This document shows, one piece after another, positions 1 to 10,200 of a stretch of DNA of 64,000 nucleotides (the stretch's first letter is position 1; each line of letters starts with the position of its first letter). The DNA lies in the NCBI GenBank assembly GCA_003247575.1, contig QJZC01000032.1, forward strand, positions 25,971 through 89,970, written 5' to 3'. The stretch is from Pseudomonadota bacterium. Lineage in GTDB: Bacteria > Myxococcota_A > UBA9160 > SZUA-336. The notes beneath the pieces are model-generated. The model made no database searches and had not been told where the DNA came from. It saw nothing but the letters and a program-made list of their open reading frames with translations. The translations under genes and the position numbers were made by a program.

Positions 1-1839
1 AGTGTACGCGTGCGTGCGCCCGAGCAGCGTACGGCCGAGGCCGCTGGCTTGCTGGGTGCATTTCGACTGAATCTGACGGCACTCAGCTTGATCAGCCTGT
101 TCGTCGGCGGGTTTCTCGTGTACGTGAGCACGCGCGCGGTCCTGGTGCGGCGTCGCGGAGAGATCGGTCTGTTGCGCGCAATCGGCGCGACGCGCGCGCA
201 GACCTTGGTCTGGATCCTGGGAGAGGTCTCGCTGCTCGGTACGCTCGGAGTCGGGCTCGGATTGTCACTCGGCTATCTGGCAGCTGCAGCGAACCTCGAG
301 CGGATCAGTGGGACGCTGACGAACCTCTACATGCTCGAAGCCGTCGAGACGCTCGACGTACCGCCACGGTTGCTGCTGCTTTCGGGGCTGCTCGGTATCG
401 GCGGAGCGCTCGCGGGGGCGATTGGCCCAGCGCTCGAGATGAGTCGTCGCAATCCGCGCTCCCTTCTGGCCGGGTTCGTCGCCGAGGAGAGACTCGGGCG
501 AGTGTCTGGAAGCGTCGCCTGCTTGGGTCTCTGCATGCTGTGCGGTGTCGCGCTGTGGTGCTACTGGGTCGGTGAGACGTGGCGCGCGCGCGGCTTCGTC
601 CTCGGGGTGGCACTCCTGCTGACCTTGCCGCTGGCCTCTCCTTACATCGTGCGCACCGCGACGCGAAGGCTGTCTCCACGTGGCTTCGGCCTGCGCTACG
701 GAATGAAGGCGCTAGGACTCCGGCTGCACAGCACCGCCTTTGCGGCAGCTGCCCTGGCGGTGGCCGTGAGCATGCTGATCGGGATCACCTTGATGATCGG
801 AAGCTTCCGCCGCACGGTGGACCTCTGGGTGGGAGAGACCTTGCAGGCGGATGTCTACGTCACGTCCGAGTCGTGGCGCCGCGCTCGCGATGCCGCTGCG
901 CTGGACGAACGCGTGATTCGAGGGCTCGCCGAGCAGCCCGAGGTCATCGCAGTCGACCGTTTGCGGCAGTTCTTCGCCTACACGGGAGAGAGACGCATTT
1001 CGGTGGCAGGGGTCGGACTCGCGAGCCCACCGGGGCGTGTGCCCTATCAGCTGATCGAGGGGGAGCAGGGGCCCGCCCTCGAAGCGATGCAGGCTGGTGC
1101 CGGAGTCCTCATCAGCGAGCCGCTCGCGCGCAAGGCCGGGCTCGAGGTCGGAGCCGCACTCGAAATCGCCACTCCGTCTGGGCCTCGCTCCTTTCGAGTC
1201 GTCGGGGTCGCATACGATTACACCAGCGAACTCGGCGGCGCCGTGATGAGTCTCGAGACGATGACTGCGGCATTCGGTCGGGGAGCGATCAGCAATCTGG
1301 CACTCTACCTGCAGCCGGGAACCGACGTGCAAATGGTCGTGTCCCGCATGCGCCGCCAGTGGAGCGACGTCCCGCTCCGAATTCGCAGCAACCGGGACAT
1401 TCGTCGCGAGGTGTTGGAGATCTTCGATCAAACCTTCGCCGTAACGCGCTTGCTACAGGTGATGAGTCTGCTGATTGCCGCGTCGGGTGTGATGCTCACC
1501 TTGATCGTGCTCGCGCGGGAGCGCGTATCCGAGCTGGCGCTCTACCGTGCGCTGGGAGCGCGCCGACCGCAGATCTTTCGGGTGTTTCTGGGCAAGGGGC
1601 TCGGGATCGCTGCTTTTGGCCTGGGCCTGGGTGCGATCGCGGGAGTCCTGCTGGCGCTCGTCCTGATCTATCTAGTAAACCGCGCATACTTCGGCTGGAC
1701 GATCGCGGTGTACTGGCCCTGGCGCGCAATCCTGGAGCAACTCGCGACGATCTTGCTGGCCGCACTTGCGGCGAGCATCTATCCCGCGCTCAGGGCGAGC
1801 CGCACGCCGGCGACCGAACTCAGTCGTGAGAGCCTCTGA
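1..1839 (+). CDS. FtsX-family ABC transporter permease, 5'-truncated by the window edge
   Basis: The frame is open to base 1, so the start lies upstream; an in-frame GTG at 10 is only the first internal start codon. The visible part holds an FtsX core near the N-terminus (after RRGEIGLLRAIGATRAQ), a central hydrophobic stretch, a periplasmic MacB-PCD-like segment, and a second FtsX core near the C-terminus with the matching RERVSELALYRALGARRPQ motif. This is the two-FtsX layout of permeases that move lipids, lipoproteins or peptides with a separate ATPase, which would be encoded upstream. The next gene encodes an AttH/CrtC-like protein, a pairing known from AttEFGH-type exporters, so the two probably work together. 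The substrate cannot be read from the sequence. Confidence 0.9.
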   Translation, partial: SVRVRAPEQRTAEAAGLLGAFRLNLTALSLISLFVGGFLVYVSTRAVLVRRRGEIGLLRAIGATRAQTLVWILGEVSLLGTLGVGLGLSLGYLAAAANLERISGTLTNLYMLEAVETLDVPPRLLLLSGLLGIGGALAGAIGPALEMSRRNPRSLLAGFVAEERLGRVSGSVACLGLCMLCGVALWCYWVGETWRARGFVLGVALLLTLPLASPYIVRTATRRLSPRGFGLRYGMKALGLRLHSTAFAAAALAVAVSMLIGITLMIGSFRRTVDLWVGETLQADVYVTSESWRRARDAAALDERVIRGLAEQPEVIAVDRLRQFFAYTGERRISVAGVGLASPPGRVPYQLIEGEQGPALEAMQAGAGVLISEPLARKAGLEVGAALEIATPSGPRSFRVVGVAYDYTSELGGAVMSLETMTAAFGRGAISNLALYLQPGTDVQMVVSRMRRQWSDVPLRIRSNRDIRREVLEIFDQTFAVTRLLQVMSLLIAASGVMLTLIVLARERVSELALYRALGARRPQIFRVFLGKGLGIAAFGLGLGAIAGVLLALVLIYLVNRAYFGWTIAVYWPWRAILEQLATILLAALAASIYPALRASRTPATELSRESL

Positions 1840-1883
1840 GGAGCGCGCGTGGGAGTTACGTCCGCATGGAGGTGGACATAGAA

Positions 1884-3218
1884 ATGCGTCATTCGAAACC
1901 GCATGCTCGCGGCCGATCCGCGAGCGCTACGAGCCAAGGCTCTTGCAGCGGCTCGGGGAACTTCCGAGTCGCGAGTCGCTTCGAAGTCGTTCTCGGAACC
2001 CTCGTACTTGCAGCTCTGTCTTGCGCTCCACTCGCGAACGCACGGGCAGGGGAGTCCCGCCCGGCGCCGGACGCTCCCGGCGACGGCCCCAGCGCGGATC
2101 GTCCCGCCTTTAGGACGGGCTGGCGCCAAGCGGAGCCTGGCTACGTCTGGGAGTTTCCTCGCGACCACTTCGCGCATCGCGCCTATCAGATCGAGTGGTG
2201 GTACTTCACGGGTCATCTGAACGACGCCTCGCAGGTCGCGTCCGGGCCTCTCCGACATCGATTCGCATACCAGTTCACTCTGTTCCGGATCGGCCTGGTG
2301 GCGCAGACCGGGGAGGTTGGCCATCCGTTGGACTCGCGTCGTCTCGACTCGGACTGGGATGCCCCCGGACTCTTGATGGGGCATGCGGCCATCACCGATA
2401 TCGAGACCGGAGAGCATCGATTCAGCGAGCTCCTGTACCGCGAAGCCGCCCTTCTCGCCGGGTTCGGCCGACCTGGTCAGGAGAGAATCGCGTGGACGCG
2501 TGCGCCCGTGGGCACTGATGCCGACTGGCAGCTGCGACTCGAGGGGGACGGCTTCGTCTTTCAGATGAGCGATCTTCGAGAAGGATTCGGGTTCGAGCTT
2601 CGCGCGCAGCCGGGCAAGCCGCTCGTCTTTCAGGGGCCGGGCGGGCTGAGCCGCAAGTCGGATGACCCGGGTGCAGCCAGCCTCTACTACAGCTTTCCGC
2701 GTCTTCGAACCGAGGGCACGTTGCGGGTAGATGAGCGTGCGTTTGCGGTCCGTGGGCAGAGCTGGATGGACAAGGAGATCTCGAGTCGTCAGCTGAGCAG
2801 CGATCAGGTGGGCTGGGACTGGTTCAGTCTGCAGCTGGATGATGGCCGTGAGCTCATGTTGTTTCAGCTGCGCGACTCCGAGGGGCGCGTGAGTCATGCG
2901 CGGGGCACGCAGATCCAGCGGGATGGCTCGCCGGAGTTCCTGGACGGGGAGCGCTTCGAGGTGGCGGCAACGGACTACTGGCGAAGCCCGGTCTCAGGGA
3001 TTCGCTATCCGGCTGGCTGGACCATCGACGTCCCCGGCTTCAGCGAGCCGTTCGAGGTCGTTCCGCTGGTTGCGGATCAGGAGAACCGCAGCCGTCTGTC
3101 ACGGAGCCCGAAATACTGGGAGGGAGCAGTGGAACTGCGGGATGCTCGCGGACAGCGTCTGGGAGTCGGCTTCGTCGAGCTCACCGGGTACGGGGCGGAC
3201 AACCGGCCCCCGCTTTGA
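1884..3218 (+). CDS. Secreted AttH/CrtC-like lipocalin-fold protein (COG5621-type predicted hydrolase)
   Basis: A 444-residue protein with an N-terminal hydrophobic segment ending near ANARA, consistent with export. The body has the family hallmarks: the FPRDHFAHRAYQIEWWYFTGHL region, a central WMDKEISSRQL motif and GWDWFSLQLDDGRELMLFQ. Such proteins are related to carotenoid 1,2-hydratase but usually sit beside FtsX permeases as exporter accessory proteins. I chose ATG 1884 because GGAGGTG at 1868-1874 sits nine bases before it; an in-frame ATG at 1866 lacks such a site. It begins 45 bases after the permease stop, so the two are probably co-transcribed. Hydrolase activity is not demonstrated by any motif here. 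Confidence 0.85.
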   Translation: MRHSKPHARGRSASATSQGSCSGSGNFRVASRFEVVLGTLVLAALSCAPLANARAGESRPAPDAPGDGPSADRPAFRTGWRQAEPGYVWEFPRDHFAHRAYQIEWWYFTGHLNDASQVASGPLRHRFAYQFTLFRIGLVAQTGEVGHPLDSRRLDSDWDAPGLLMGHAAITDIETGEHRFSELLYREAALLAGFGRPGQERIAWTRAPVGTDADWQLRLEGDGFVFQMSDLREGFGFELRAQPGKPLVFQGPGGLSRKSDDPGAASLYYSFPRLRTEGTLRVDERAFAVRGQSWMDKEISSRQLSSDQVGWDWFSLQLDDGRELMLFQLRDSEGRVSHARGTQIQRDGSPEFLDGERFEVAATDYWRSPVSGIRYPAGWTIDVPGFSEPFEVVPLVADQENRSRLSRSPKYWEGAVELRDARGQRLGVGFVELTGYGADNRPPL

Positions 3219-3299
3219 TGCGCATATGCACACGGGTGCGACCCGGAATCGTCCCTGACCGCGCATTCGGCGGGCGACCTGCTACCTTCCGCCTCGTCC

Positions 3300-4853
3300 A
3301 TGTGTCCCTCCGAGTTGCCGCCGTCCGTCGTGGATCCTACCCGGGAGCCCACCTTCCGTGCCGCGATGGAGTCCCGGCTCCATCGGAGCTCCGTCGCCGT
3401 GCCCGGCACCGACTCCGAGCGCACGGCGCTGCTAGACACGCTCGCGCGCGCGCGTGCGAGCACCATCGCGCGACTGGAAGCGCGCGGAGCGTATCCGAAC
3501 TGGGTGCTGCTCGCGGCCCTGGCCGGCATGTTTGCGACCACGTTCCCGGTTACCATCCTGACCCTTTCGCTCGGGACGATCGCGCGCGAGTTCCAGACCA
3601 GCGAGACGAGCATCGCTTGGGTCATCTCCGCGCCGATGTTGCTCTCCGCCGTTGCGCTGCCTCTCCTGGGGAAGCTCGGGGATCTGCGAGGGCACAGGCG
3701 CGTCTTCCTGGTCGGATTCTCTGGCGCCACCGTCGTCGCAGCCGCTACGGCCACGGCGTGGGATGCCGGATCCTTGATCGCCTTCCGGACCTTGGCGGCG
3801 ATCCTCGGCGGAGCCACACAGCCGACCGCGATGGCTCTCATCTTCAGTGTGTACCCCCCGGAACGCCGCGTTCGTGCGATGGGGTGGTGGTCGATGACCG
3901 GCGCCGCCGCACCCGCACTGGGACTCGTAGCGGGGGGGCCGCTCGTGGATCTTCTGGGCTGGCGGGTCGTATTCGTGTTCCAGGCACTGCTCTCCGCCTG
4001 TGCGCTCACGCTCGCCTGCGTGATTCTGCGTGAGACTCCTACGCAGAACGTACGTTTCGACGTCCGCGGAGCACTCTGTCTCGCGCTCGCAGTGCTCGGC
4101 AGCATGGCCCTGCTCGCGGGGGTGCGCGATCTCGCGCTGTCGAGCGGCGCGCTCGTGGCCTGCGGGCTGGTCGCGTTCGCCGGACTGTCGGCCTTCATTG
4201 CCGTGGAGCGGCGTACGGCGGAGCCGCTGCTCCCGCTCGAGTTCTTTGCGCGCAGAGGCTTCACGGCGCCGATCCTGTCGAACGCCTTCATGTCCGCCGC
4301 GTATATGGGGGCCTTCGTGATCGCACCCTTCGTGCTGCTGGAGCAGTTCGGGTTCTCGATCAGCGTGGCTGCCGGAATCATGCTGATGCGCACTGTCTCG
4401 CTGTCTGCGTCCTCGCCGCTCGGTGGGAGCCTGGGGCAGCGGATCGGCCAGAGGAACTCCGCGCTACTGGGCTCATTCGTCCTGATGCTGGGGCTCGTGC
4501 TGATGTCGTGGGCCGTTGGCCAGGGCCTGCTCCTCCCGGTCTGCATCGCACTGGTGCTTCAGGGAGTTGGGCACGGGCTGTGTCTTCCCTCGCTCACGGC
4601 GAGTATTTCGAATGCGGTGCCGCAAGAGGATCTCGGAATCGCATCTGCGGCGAACCGACTGACTGCCCAGCTCGGGAGCGCGCTCGGAATCACCGCACTG
4701 ACCTTGGTCTACGCGTCCATCGGGGCGACGTCCGGCCTGGTGCGAGCTTTCTGGGTCGCCGCCGTGCTCGCAGGCCTATCCTGCCTTTCCGCTGGCTTCA
4801 TGGAGAGAGCCGATGCGCACTCCGAAGCATCGGCCTCGGGTGCACCGAGATAG
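3300..4853 (+). CDS. MFS transporter, drug:H+ antiporter type
   Basis: A 517-residue inner-membrane protein with about 12-14 hydrophobic helices after an ~65-residue soluble N-terminus. The loop after helix 2 reads GKLGDLRGHRRVF, the MFS motif A, and a motif C-like stretch (PALGLVAGGPLVDLLGWR) follows in helix 5. These place it in the drug-resistance/DHA branch, probably exporting small hydrophobic compounds by proton antiport. The substrate is unknown. Neither ATG 3300 nor ATG 3366 has a good ribosome site, so the start is uncertain. It stands alone between the attH-like gene and a convergent lipoprotein gene. Confidence 0.85.
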   Translation: MCPSELPPSVVDPTREPTFRAAMESRLHRSSVAVPGTDSERTALLDTLARARASTIARLEARGAYPNWVLLAALAGMFATTFPVTILTLSLGTIAREFQTSETSIAWVISAPMLLSAVALPLLGKLGDLRGHRRVFLVGFSGATVVAAATATAWDAGSLIAFRTLAAILGGATQPTAMALIFSVYPPERRVRAMGWWSMTGAAAPALGLVAGGPLVDLLGWRVVFVFQALLSACALTLACVILRETPTQNVRFDVRGALCLALAVLGSMALLAGVRDLALSSGALVACGLVAFAGLSAFIAVERRTAEPLLPLEFFARRGFTAPILSNAFMSAAYMGAFVIAPFVLLEQFGFSISVAAGIMLMRTVSLSASSPLGGSLGQRIGQRNSALLGSFVLMLGLVLMSWAVGQGLLLPVCIALVLQGVGHGLCLPSLTASISNAVPQEDLGIASAANRLTAQLGSALGITALTLVYASIGATSGLVRAFWVAAVLAGLSCLSAGFMERADAHSEASASGAPR

Positions 4854-4872
4854 CTCTGGCTGCGCTCGTTCG

Positions 4873-5376
4873 CTAGCGGACGTCGAACATCATGCAGGTT
4901 CCGGAGCGGAAGGGTCGTTCCGGTGCATCGAAGCGCCACTGGGCCAGGGCTTCACCTGCAGCGCGGTCGAAGAGCCGCTCCGGCATTGCATCTGCGACGC
5001 AGATCTCGCTCACCTCACCGGCCTGCTGCACGGTGAAGTTCATGCACACGAAGCCTGTCTTCCCCGTGCGCAGGGCGACCCGAGGATACCGCGCGGCTAC
5101 GCGCACGGCCGGATCTTGCACCGAGTTGAGCGCGGGCTCGTCCGCCGCGCAGAGCGGCGGAGGAGGGTCGCGTGGATCCTCCAGGGTCGCGCACCCCGTC
5201 AGCAGAGCGACGAGCGTCAGCGGCAGCCAGGTTGCCCATTCCCTTCGACTTGGCTGCCGCCTCTGCGGGCGGGCCCCCCCTGACGACACTTCGGATCGGG
5301 ACAGGGCTTCGGGTCCGAGCGGGAGCGAGTCCGCGCGAGATGGGAATCGGGGTCTGAACGTGTGGTTCTGTCGCAT
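4873..5376 (-). CDS. TonB C-terminal-domain lipoprotein
   Basis: A 167-residue protein. A hydrophobic segment ends in LLTGC at residue 62, a lipobox, followed by a TonB-C-like fold containing YPRVALRTGKTGFVCMNFTV, VSEICV and ALAQWRFDAP. TonB-C domains normally contact outer-membrane transporters, but free lipoprotein versions without the Pro-rich spacer are common and of unknown role. GGAGG lies a few bases before ATG 5376. The stretch ahead of the lipobox is unusually long (about 50 residues) and no nearer ATG, GTG or TTG is in frame. Four cysteines besides the lipid one may form disulfides in the periplasm. Confidence 0.75.
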   Translation of the reverse strand: MRQNHTFRPRFPSRADSLPLGPEALSRSEVSSGGARPQRRQPSRREWATWLPLTLVALLTGCATLEDPRDPPPPLCAADEPALNSVQDPAVRVAARYPRVALRTGKTGFVCMNFTVQQAGEVSEICVADAMPERLFDRAAGEALAQWRFDAPERPFRSGTCMMFDVR

Positions 5377-5506
5377 CCTGTCCTCCGCGGCGCCTATCCT
5401 ACCGCGCGCTCGGGGTCGGTGAAAACCACACGCCAGGCGTGGAAATCGAGCCGCACCGAGCCTGGGCGGTCGTGGGCGCGCCGCATCACAGGGCTGCAGA
5501 AATTAT

Positions 5507-5536
5507 TTGGTTAGAAATCCTAATTATTCGTGATAG
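5507..5536 (+). promoter_or_regulatory. Candidate sigma70-type promoter in an AT-rich island before the luciferase-like gene
   Basis: In an otherwise G+C-rich region, bases 5500-5536 are strongly AT-rich. TTGGTT at 5507 and TGATAG at 5531 are 18 bases apart and could be -35 and -10 boxes. A small dyad TTAG-N5-CTAA (5511-5523) lies between them, where a repressor could bind. The luciferase-like gene starts 75 bases downstream. Confidence 0.4.
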
Positions 5537-5610
5537 ACTGCGCGCGCGTGCCGGTCCTATAGGGTCGGCGGGAGCGCGGCGATGAGCGCTCGACGGATCG
5601 GGAGGGCAGA

Positions 5611-6846
5611 ATGAAGTTCGGCTTGTTCTATGAGCTCCAGCTACCCAAGCCATATGATCGCGACGACTGGGATCCCGACGCCGAGCGGCGCATCTACCAC
5701 GAGATGCTCGAGCAGGTCGAACTCGCCGATCAGCTAGGCTTCGACTACGTATTCGAGGTCGAGCACCACTTCCTCGAGGAATACTCACACTCCTCGGCTC
5801 CCGAAATGATGCTGGCGGCGCTCTCCCAGCGGACGCAGAACATCCGCCTGGGGCACGGGATCGTATTGACCCCACCCCGGTACAATCCACCTGCTCGGGT
5901 GGCCGAGCGGATCGCTGCGCTGGACCTCCTGAGCAACGGACGGGTGGAGATGGGAACCGGGGAGTCCGCATCGCACATGGAGCTCGAGGGGTTTGGAGTC
6001 GAGCGCGGTCTCAAGAAGGCGATGTGGGAGGAGGCCACCCGAGAGATCCTGAACATGATGGTTCAGACGCCGTACCGTGGTTACAAGGGCGAGTTCTTCT
6101 CGATGCCCGAGCGCAACGTGATTCCCAAGCCTGTGCAGAAGCCGCACCCTCCGGTGTGGGTCGCTGCCTCGCGTCGCGAGACGACGATGGTGGCCGCCCG
6201 CCTGGGAATCGGGTCCCTGGGGTTTGGCTTCGAGACCCCGCAGGAACTCGGCGAGCGTGCCAGAGAGTACTACCGGCTGGTCCGTGAGGAATGCATGCCT
6301 ATCGGACATGCGATCAATCCTGCACTGGCCGTGCTGAACAGCCTGATGATCGCAGACACGGAAGCGGAGGCGCTCGAACGCAGTGCTTCTGGTCCTGGAT
6401 TCTTCTCGTACTCGCTCGGCTACTATTACAACCCCGTCACGGGACGGAGGCACCAGCCTGGGCGCGAGAACATCTACAAGAGGTATGTGGACACCTCGAC
6501 CGAGGCTCGAGCTTCCCAAGAGGCGCAGACGGAGCAGGAGATCTCTCGCAGCGAGCCCGCGGAGGAGGTGCAGCGCGCGCTCTACCGAGCCGCGCGCAAC
6601 CGCGGTTCCGTCGGTACGGTCGACTCGGTGCGTGAGCACCTGCTCCGCTACGAGGAGCAGAACCTCGATACACTGATTTTTGTTGCGCAGTCGGGCGACC
6701 GAAAGCACGAGCACATCATGGAGTCCATCGAGCGCTTCGGTCGTGAGATCCTTCCCGAGTTCAAGGAGAGGCACGAGAGCCGGCACCGCAAGTGGCGCGA
6801 GCAACAACTCGAGGGAGTCGAGCTCGAGATCAACTCGTCGATCTAG
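5611..6846 (+). CDS. LLM-class flavin-dependent oxidoreductase (bacterial luciferase-like monooxygenase)
   Basis: A 411-residue cytosolic TIM-barrel enzyme. It begins MKFGLFYELQ and carries the family segments FEVEHHFLEEYSHSS, LGHGIVLTPPRYNPPARVAERIAALDLLSNGRVEMGTGE and HPPVWVAA. These enzymes use reduced flavin and O2 to oxidise an organic substrate; the substrate cannot be inferred. GGGAGGG sits just before ATG 5611. The length is slightly above the usual 330-380 because of a charged C-terminal extension. A 115-residue unknown protein starts nine bases downstream and is likely co-transcribed. Confidence 0.9.
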   Translation: MKFGLFYELQLPKPYDRDDWDPDAERRIYHEMLEQVELADQLGFDYVFEVEHHFLEEYSHSSAPEMMLAALSQRTQNIRLGHGIVLTPPRYNPPARVAERIAALDLLSNGRVEMGTGESASHMELEGFGVERGLKKAMWEEATREILNMMVQTPYRGYKGEFFSMPERNVIPKPVQKPHPPVWVAASRRETTMVAARLGIGSLGFGFETPQELGERAREYYRLVREECMPIGHAINPALAVLNSLMIADTEAEALERSASGPGFFSYSLGYYYNPVTGRRHQPGRENIYKRYVDTSTEARASQEAQTEQEISRSEPAEEVQRALYRAARNRGSVGTVDSVREHLLRYEEQNLDTLIFVAQSGDRKHEHIMESIERFGREILPEFKERHESRHRKWREQQLEGVELEINSSI

Positions 6847-6855
6847 TGTGCTGCG

Positions 6856-7203
6856 ATGCCACGGCATGACCAAATCGAGAACGCGGAGTTGCGGGAGTTG
6901 TTGGAGCGTGCGTTCCAATCTCTTCGGGAGCGAGACTCCACGCAGTCGGTGCGTCTGCTCGTGAGCTGCTTTCTGCGGGCGATCGAGCTGGAGCCTCGGG
7001 TCCTGCGCCGCAGCGTATCGCGGCCCAATGGGCGTGAGATCCCGGCAGTGGCCATGTGGCCATCTCTCGGCGCCAATCTCGATCTCGCTTCGCTGCGCGC
7101 CGGAAAGCCTTCGGTCGAGTTCGTGCGCGAGTCCTTCTCGTCGAGCGAGGCCATGACCTACTACGAGTTCGTGGTCGAGACCTTGCTCGCGGCCCAGAAG
7201 TAA
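6856..7203 (+). CDS. Small conserved-looking protein of unknown function downstream of the monooxygenase
   Basis: A 115-residue soluble protein beginning nine bases after the monooxygenase stop. It is mostly charged helix at the N-terminus (residues 1-45), has a short middle segment with PNGREIPAVAMWPSLGANLDLASL, and ends in a predicted helix. No signal peptide, membrane span or known motif is visible. Close spacing and strand suggest a partner or regulator of the flavin enzyme. No clear ribosome site precedes ATG 6856, which fits translational coupling to the gene before it. Confidence 0.6.
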   Translation: MPRHDQIENAELRELLERAFQSLRERDSTQSVRLLVSCFLRAIELEPRVLRRSVSRPNGREIPAVAMWPSLGANLDLASLRAGKPSVEFVRESFSSSEAMTYYEFVVETLLAAQK

Positions 7204-7284
7204 GCCTGCCTAACGAGCAGTCGAGCGCCGCGCGGGCGCAGCCCGAACGGTTCCAGCTGCGGGCGTGGTCCAGCCTCTCCGCTA

Positions 7285-10200
7285 GTGATGTCCCTTCGTG
7301 CGCCAGCAGTTTACACTACGTGGGTGATTTTCCGATTTGCACCTTTCGAGGTGGACGATGCCACCTTCGAGCTACGCCGCACCGGTGAGCCGATCCCGCT
7401 CCAGCGCAAGGACTTCGACGTCCTGTGCTATCTGATCCAGAACCGCTCGCGAGTCGTACGCAAGGAAGAGCTGATCGAAGCGGTCTGGTCGAAGGAGACC
7501 GTCGTCGATACGGCCGTCCATCGCGTCGTCTCGCGTTTGCGACACGCGCTCGGTCAGGAGGGACGCGATCGCCCGATCGAGACGATCCATGGACGCGGCT
7601 ATAGGTTCAGAGCGAATGTTCACACCGAGGAACCCGAGCCTGGGCCGAAGGCCTCGCTACCGGTCGAGGACCGTCAGGAGCCGCTCACGTCCGAGCGCGA
7701 CGCAGACCCCTTCGTGGGGCGCAACGAGGTGATTGCAGGTGTGTTGCGGGCGTACCGCGAGGCTCCCCAGCGTGGTGGACAGGTGTTCTTGTTCACTGGA
7801 GAGCCCGGAAGCGGCAAGAGTCGTGCAGCAGACCAGGCGACCCGACTCCTCGAGCGGCAGGGAGCACTAGTGTTGAGGGCACGCGGGCTCGAGTTCGACG
7901 GTGCGCCCGCCTTCTGGCCCTGGGTCCAGATCCTGCGCGAGGTCGTCGCGCGACGTCCTCCGGAGGATCCACTCGCTGTTCGAGGTAGCCGCCTGCTGGG
8001 TCAGATGAATCCCGATCGCGGCTTCGTCGATACACTGGCCCTGCGGCAGCGCTCCGACTCGGCGCTGTACAAGTTCCGGCTACAGGACCAGCTGAGTGAA
8101 TTCGTGCTCTCTCTCTGCGCCGAGACGAAACAGTGTTGTGTCGTATGGCTGGACGATCTCTCTCTTCGGGACCAGGACTCGATCCAGGTGCTGGATCTCA
8201 TCAGCTGCGGCTTGCGCCAGACTCCCTTCGTCATTCTGGTGACCGTGCGAAGCGACCCCACGCTCTCGATGGCCCAGCTGATTGCGCTCATGCCGGATTC
8301 GACACAGGTGATCGCCCTCGAAGCGCTGCGACCGGCGGACGTCCATCGCTATGTATCCATCGTGACCGGCACACCCGATCCGAGCGCGCTGGCGGAGCGC
8401 ATCGCTCAGAAGACCGGGGGTAACCCGCTCTTCATGCGAGAGATGGTCCGTTTCCTCGTCACCACGTACGGAGCCGACAACCTATCGGGCGATCAGGTCG
8501 ATATGGCGCACTTCCCAGCCGCGCTCCGCGAGGTGGTGGACTGGCGCCTGCGGGGCTTCGAGAAGGATGAGCGCTATCTGCTCGAGGTTGCGTCCGTATG
8601 CGGTGAGAGCTTCGAGCTACCGATCCTCAAACGCGTCACCGGGGCGGACCCGGCGCGCCTGTTCGCGGTGCTCGATGCCGCCATCCGGTACGGAGTGCTG
8701 CAGCGCACGCAAGAGTCGATTCGCTACCGCTTCGCTCACGGCCTGATCCAAGAGGTCCTCTACAACTCGCTCGCCTCGAGCGACAGCGCCCGCCTTCACT
8801 GTGCCATCGCCGAGGTTTTGGAGCTGCACGCGGTAGACTCCGCCAGTCTCACCGAGCTCGCCTACCACGCCTACAGAGGGCTCCCCTACGGGGATCCATC
8901 CAAAGCCGTAAAGCACGCCGCCACGGCGGCCAAGGCGGTTGCCAGCTCCGGCGCCTATCGGGACACGTTGCGGTTTCTCGGTTGGGCACTCGAGGCGCAG
9001 AAGCTCGAACCGGAGGCGAACCCGCGACGCCGGTGTAAGCTACTGGCCAATGCCGCTATCGCAGCGACGGGTACCGGAGACGCCCACGAGAATCGGCGCT
9101 GCGTCGAGGAGCTCGTCGAGATCGCCACGCGCAATCAGTTTCCCGATGTCCTGGCAATCGCGGGCTTGATCCTGCGGCCGGTATCGGAGGCCATCTATGG
9201 CAAGCCGGATTCCCTGGCGCGCCAGGCTCTCGAGGCGGCGGCCAGCGGCCTGCCGCCTGCGGCCGATTCGCTCCGGGCGCGGGTCTTGAGCGCACTGTCT
9301 ACTCTGCCCCCGTACTCGCAGGATCGCGAGAAGCGCCTCGAGATGACCGCGCGTGCCCAGGAGCTCGCGACGCCGCTGGATCGCCGCAGTGTCTTCGATT
9401 CCCTGTCCGCCAGGCTTGCGGCGTTGTCTGCCCCGGAAGATCTGGAAGAGGCGCGAGGACTTTGCGATGCGCTCGAGAGGTTCTGCTATGAGGAGCCGAG
9501 CTCGATCTCAGCGCTGCAAGCGCATCTGTACCGGATCCACGTCCACCAACGTTGCTTCGAGCCAGACCTGGTGGCGCGCGAGATGCGCGCACTCGGACAG
9601 CTGGCGTCCGACTGGTCCCTGCCCGATGCGACCTGGCTGCATGATCGCCTTGCCCTCCAGGAGCGCTACTACGAGGGCGACGTCGCAGCCCTGTGCGATG
9701 GCTTGGGAGAGCTGACGCAACGTGCCGTGCGGCAGCGGCTTCGTTACGGGGAACGCTATGCCCACGCGTGTCTGTCGCACTTGCGACGCGAGCTCCCACC
9801 CGAGCTCGTGCCGAAGCTGAAGTTGGGAACCGATACGGCGACGCTCGAACGGACGATCCTGCTCTGGGAAGCCCGCGCGATCCGCTCCGCGATTCAGGCG
9901 GGTCGCGTGAGTACGGGGCGCAGCGAATTCGGGCGGCTCTCGCGCGCTCAGTTCCGGGATATTCCGCGCGATGCGATGCTGCTCGCGACCTTGGCGGAGC
10001 TCAGTCAGAGTGCCGTCATGCTCGAGGAGCGGGAGCACGCCGCGACGTTGCTCGAGCTGATGCTCCCCTTCACGCGCCAGAACGTCACCGATGAGTTCTT
10101 CTTCTCTTGGGGAGCGCTCGGCAGTTTCGCGGGCGATCTGCTGGTGCTGATCGGAGAGCAGAGGCGCGCGCTCGAATGCTATCGCGAGGCGCTCGAGCTC

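Noticed and set aside
305..1829. Long frames on both strands inside the ABC permease gene
   Set aside because: They are Arg/Ala/Pro-rich shadows of a G+C-rich gene, with no ribosome site or recognisable domain.
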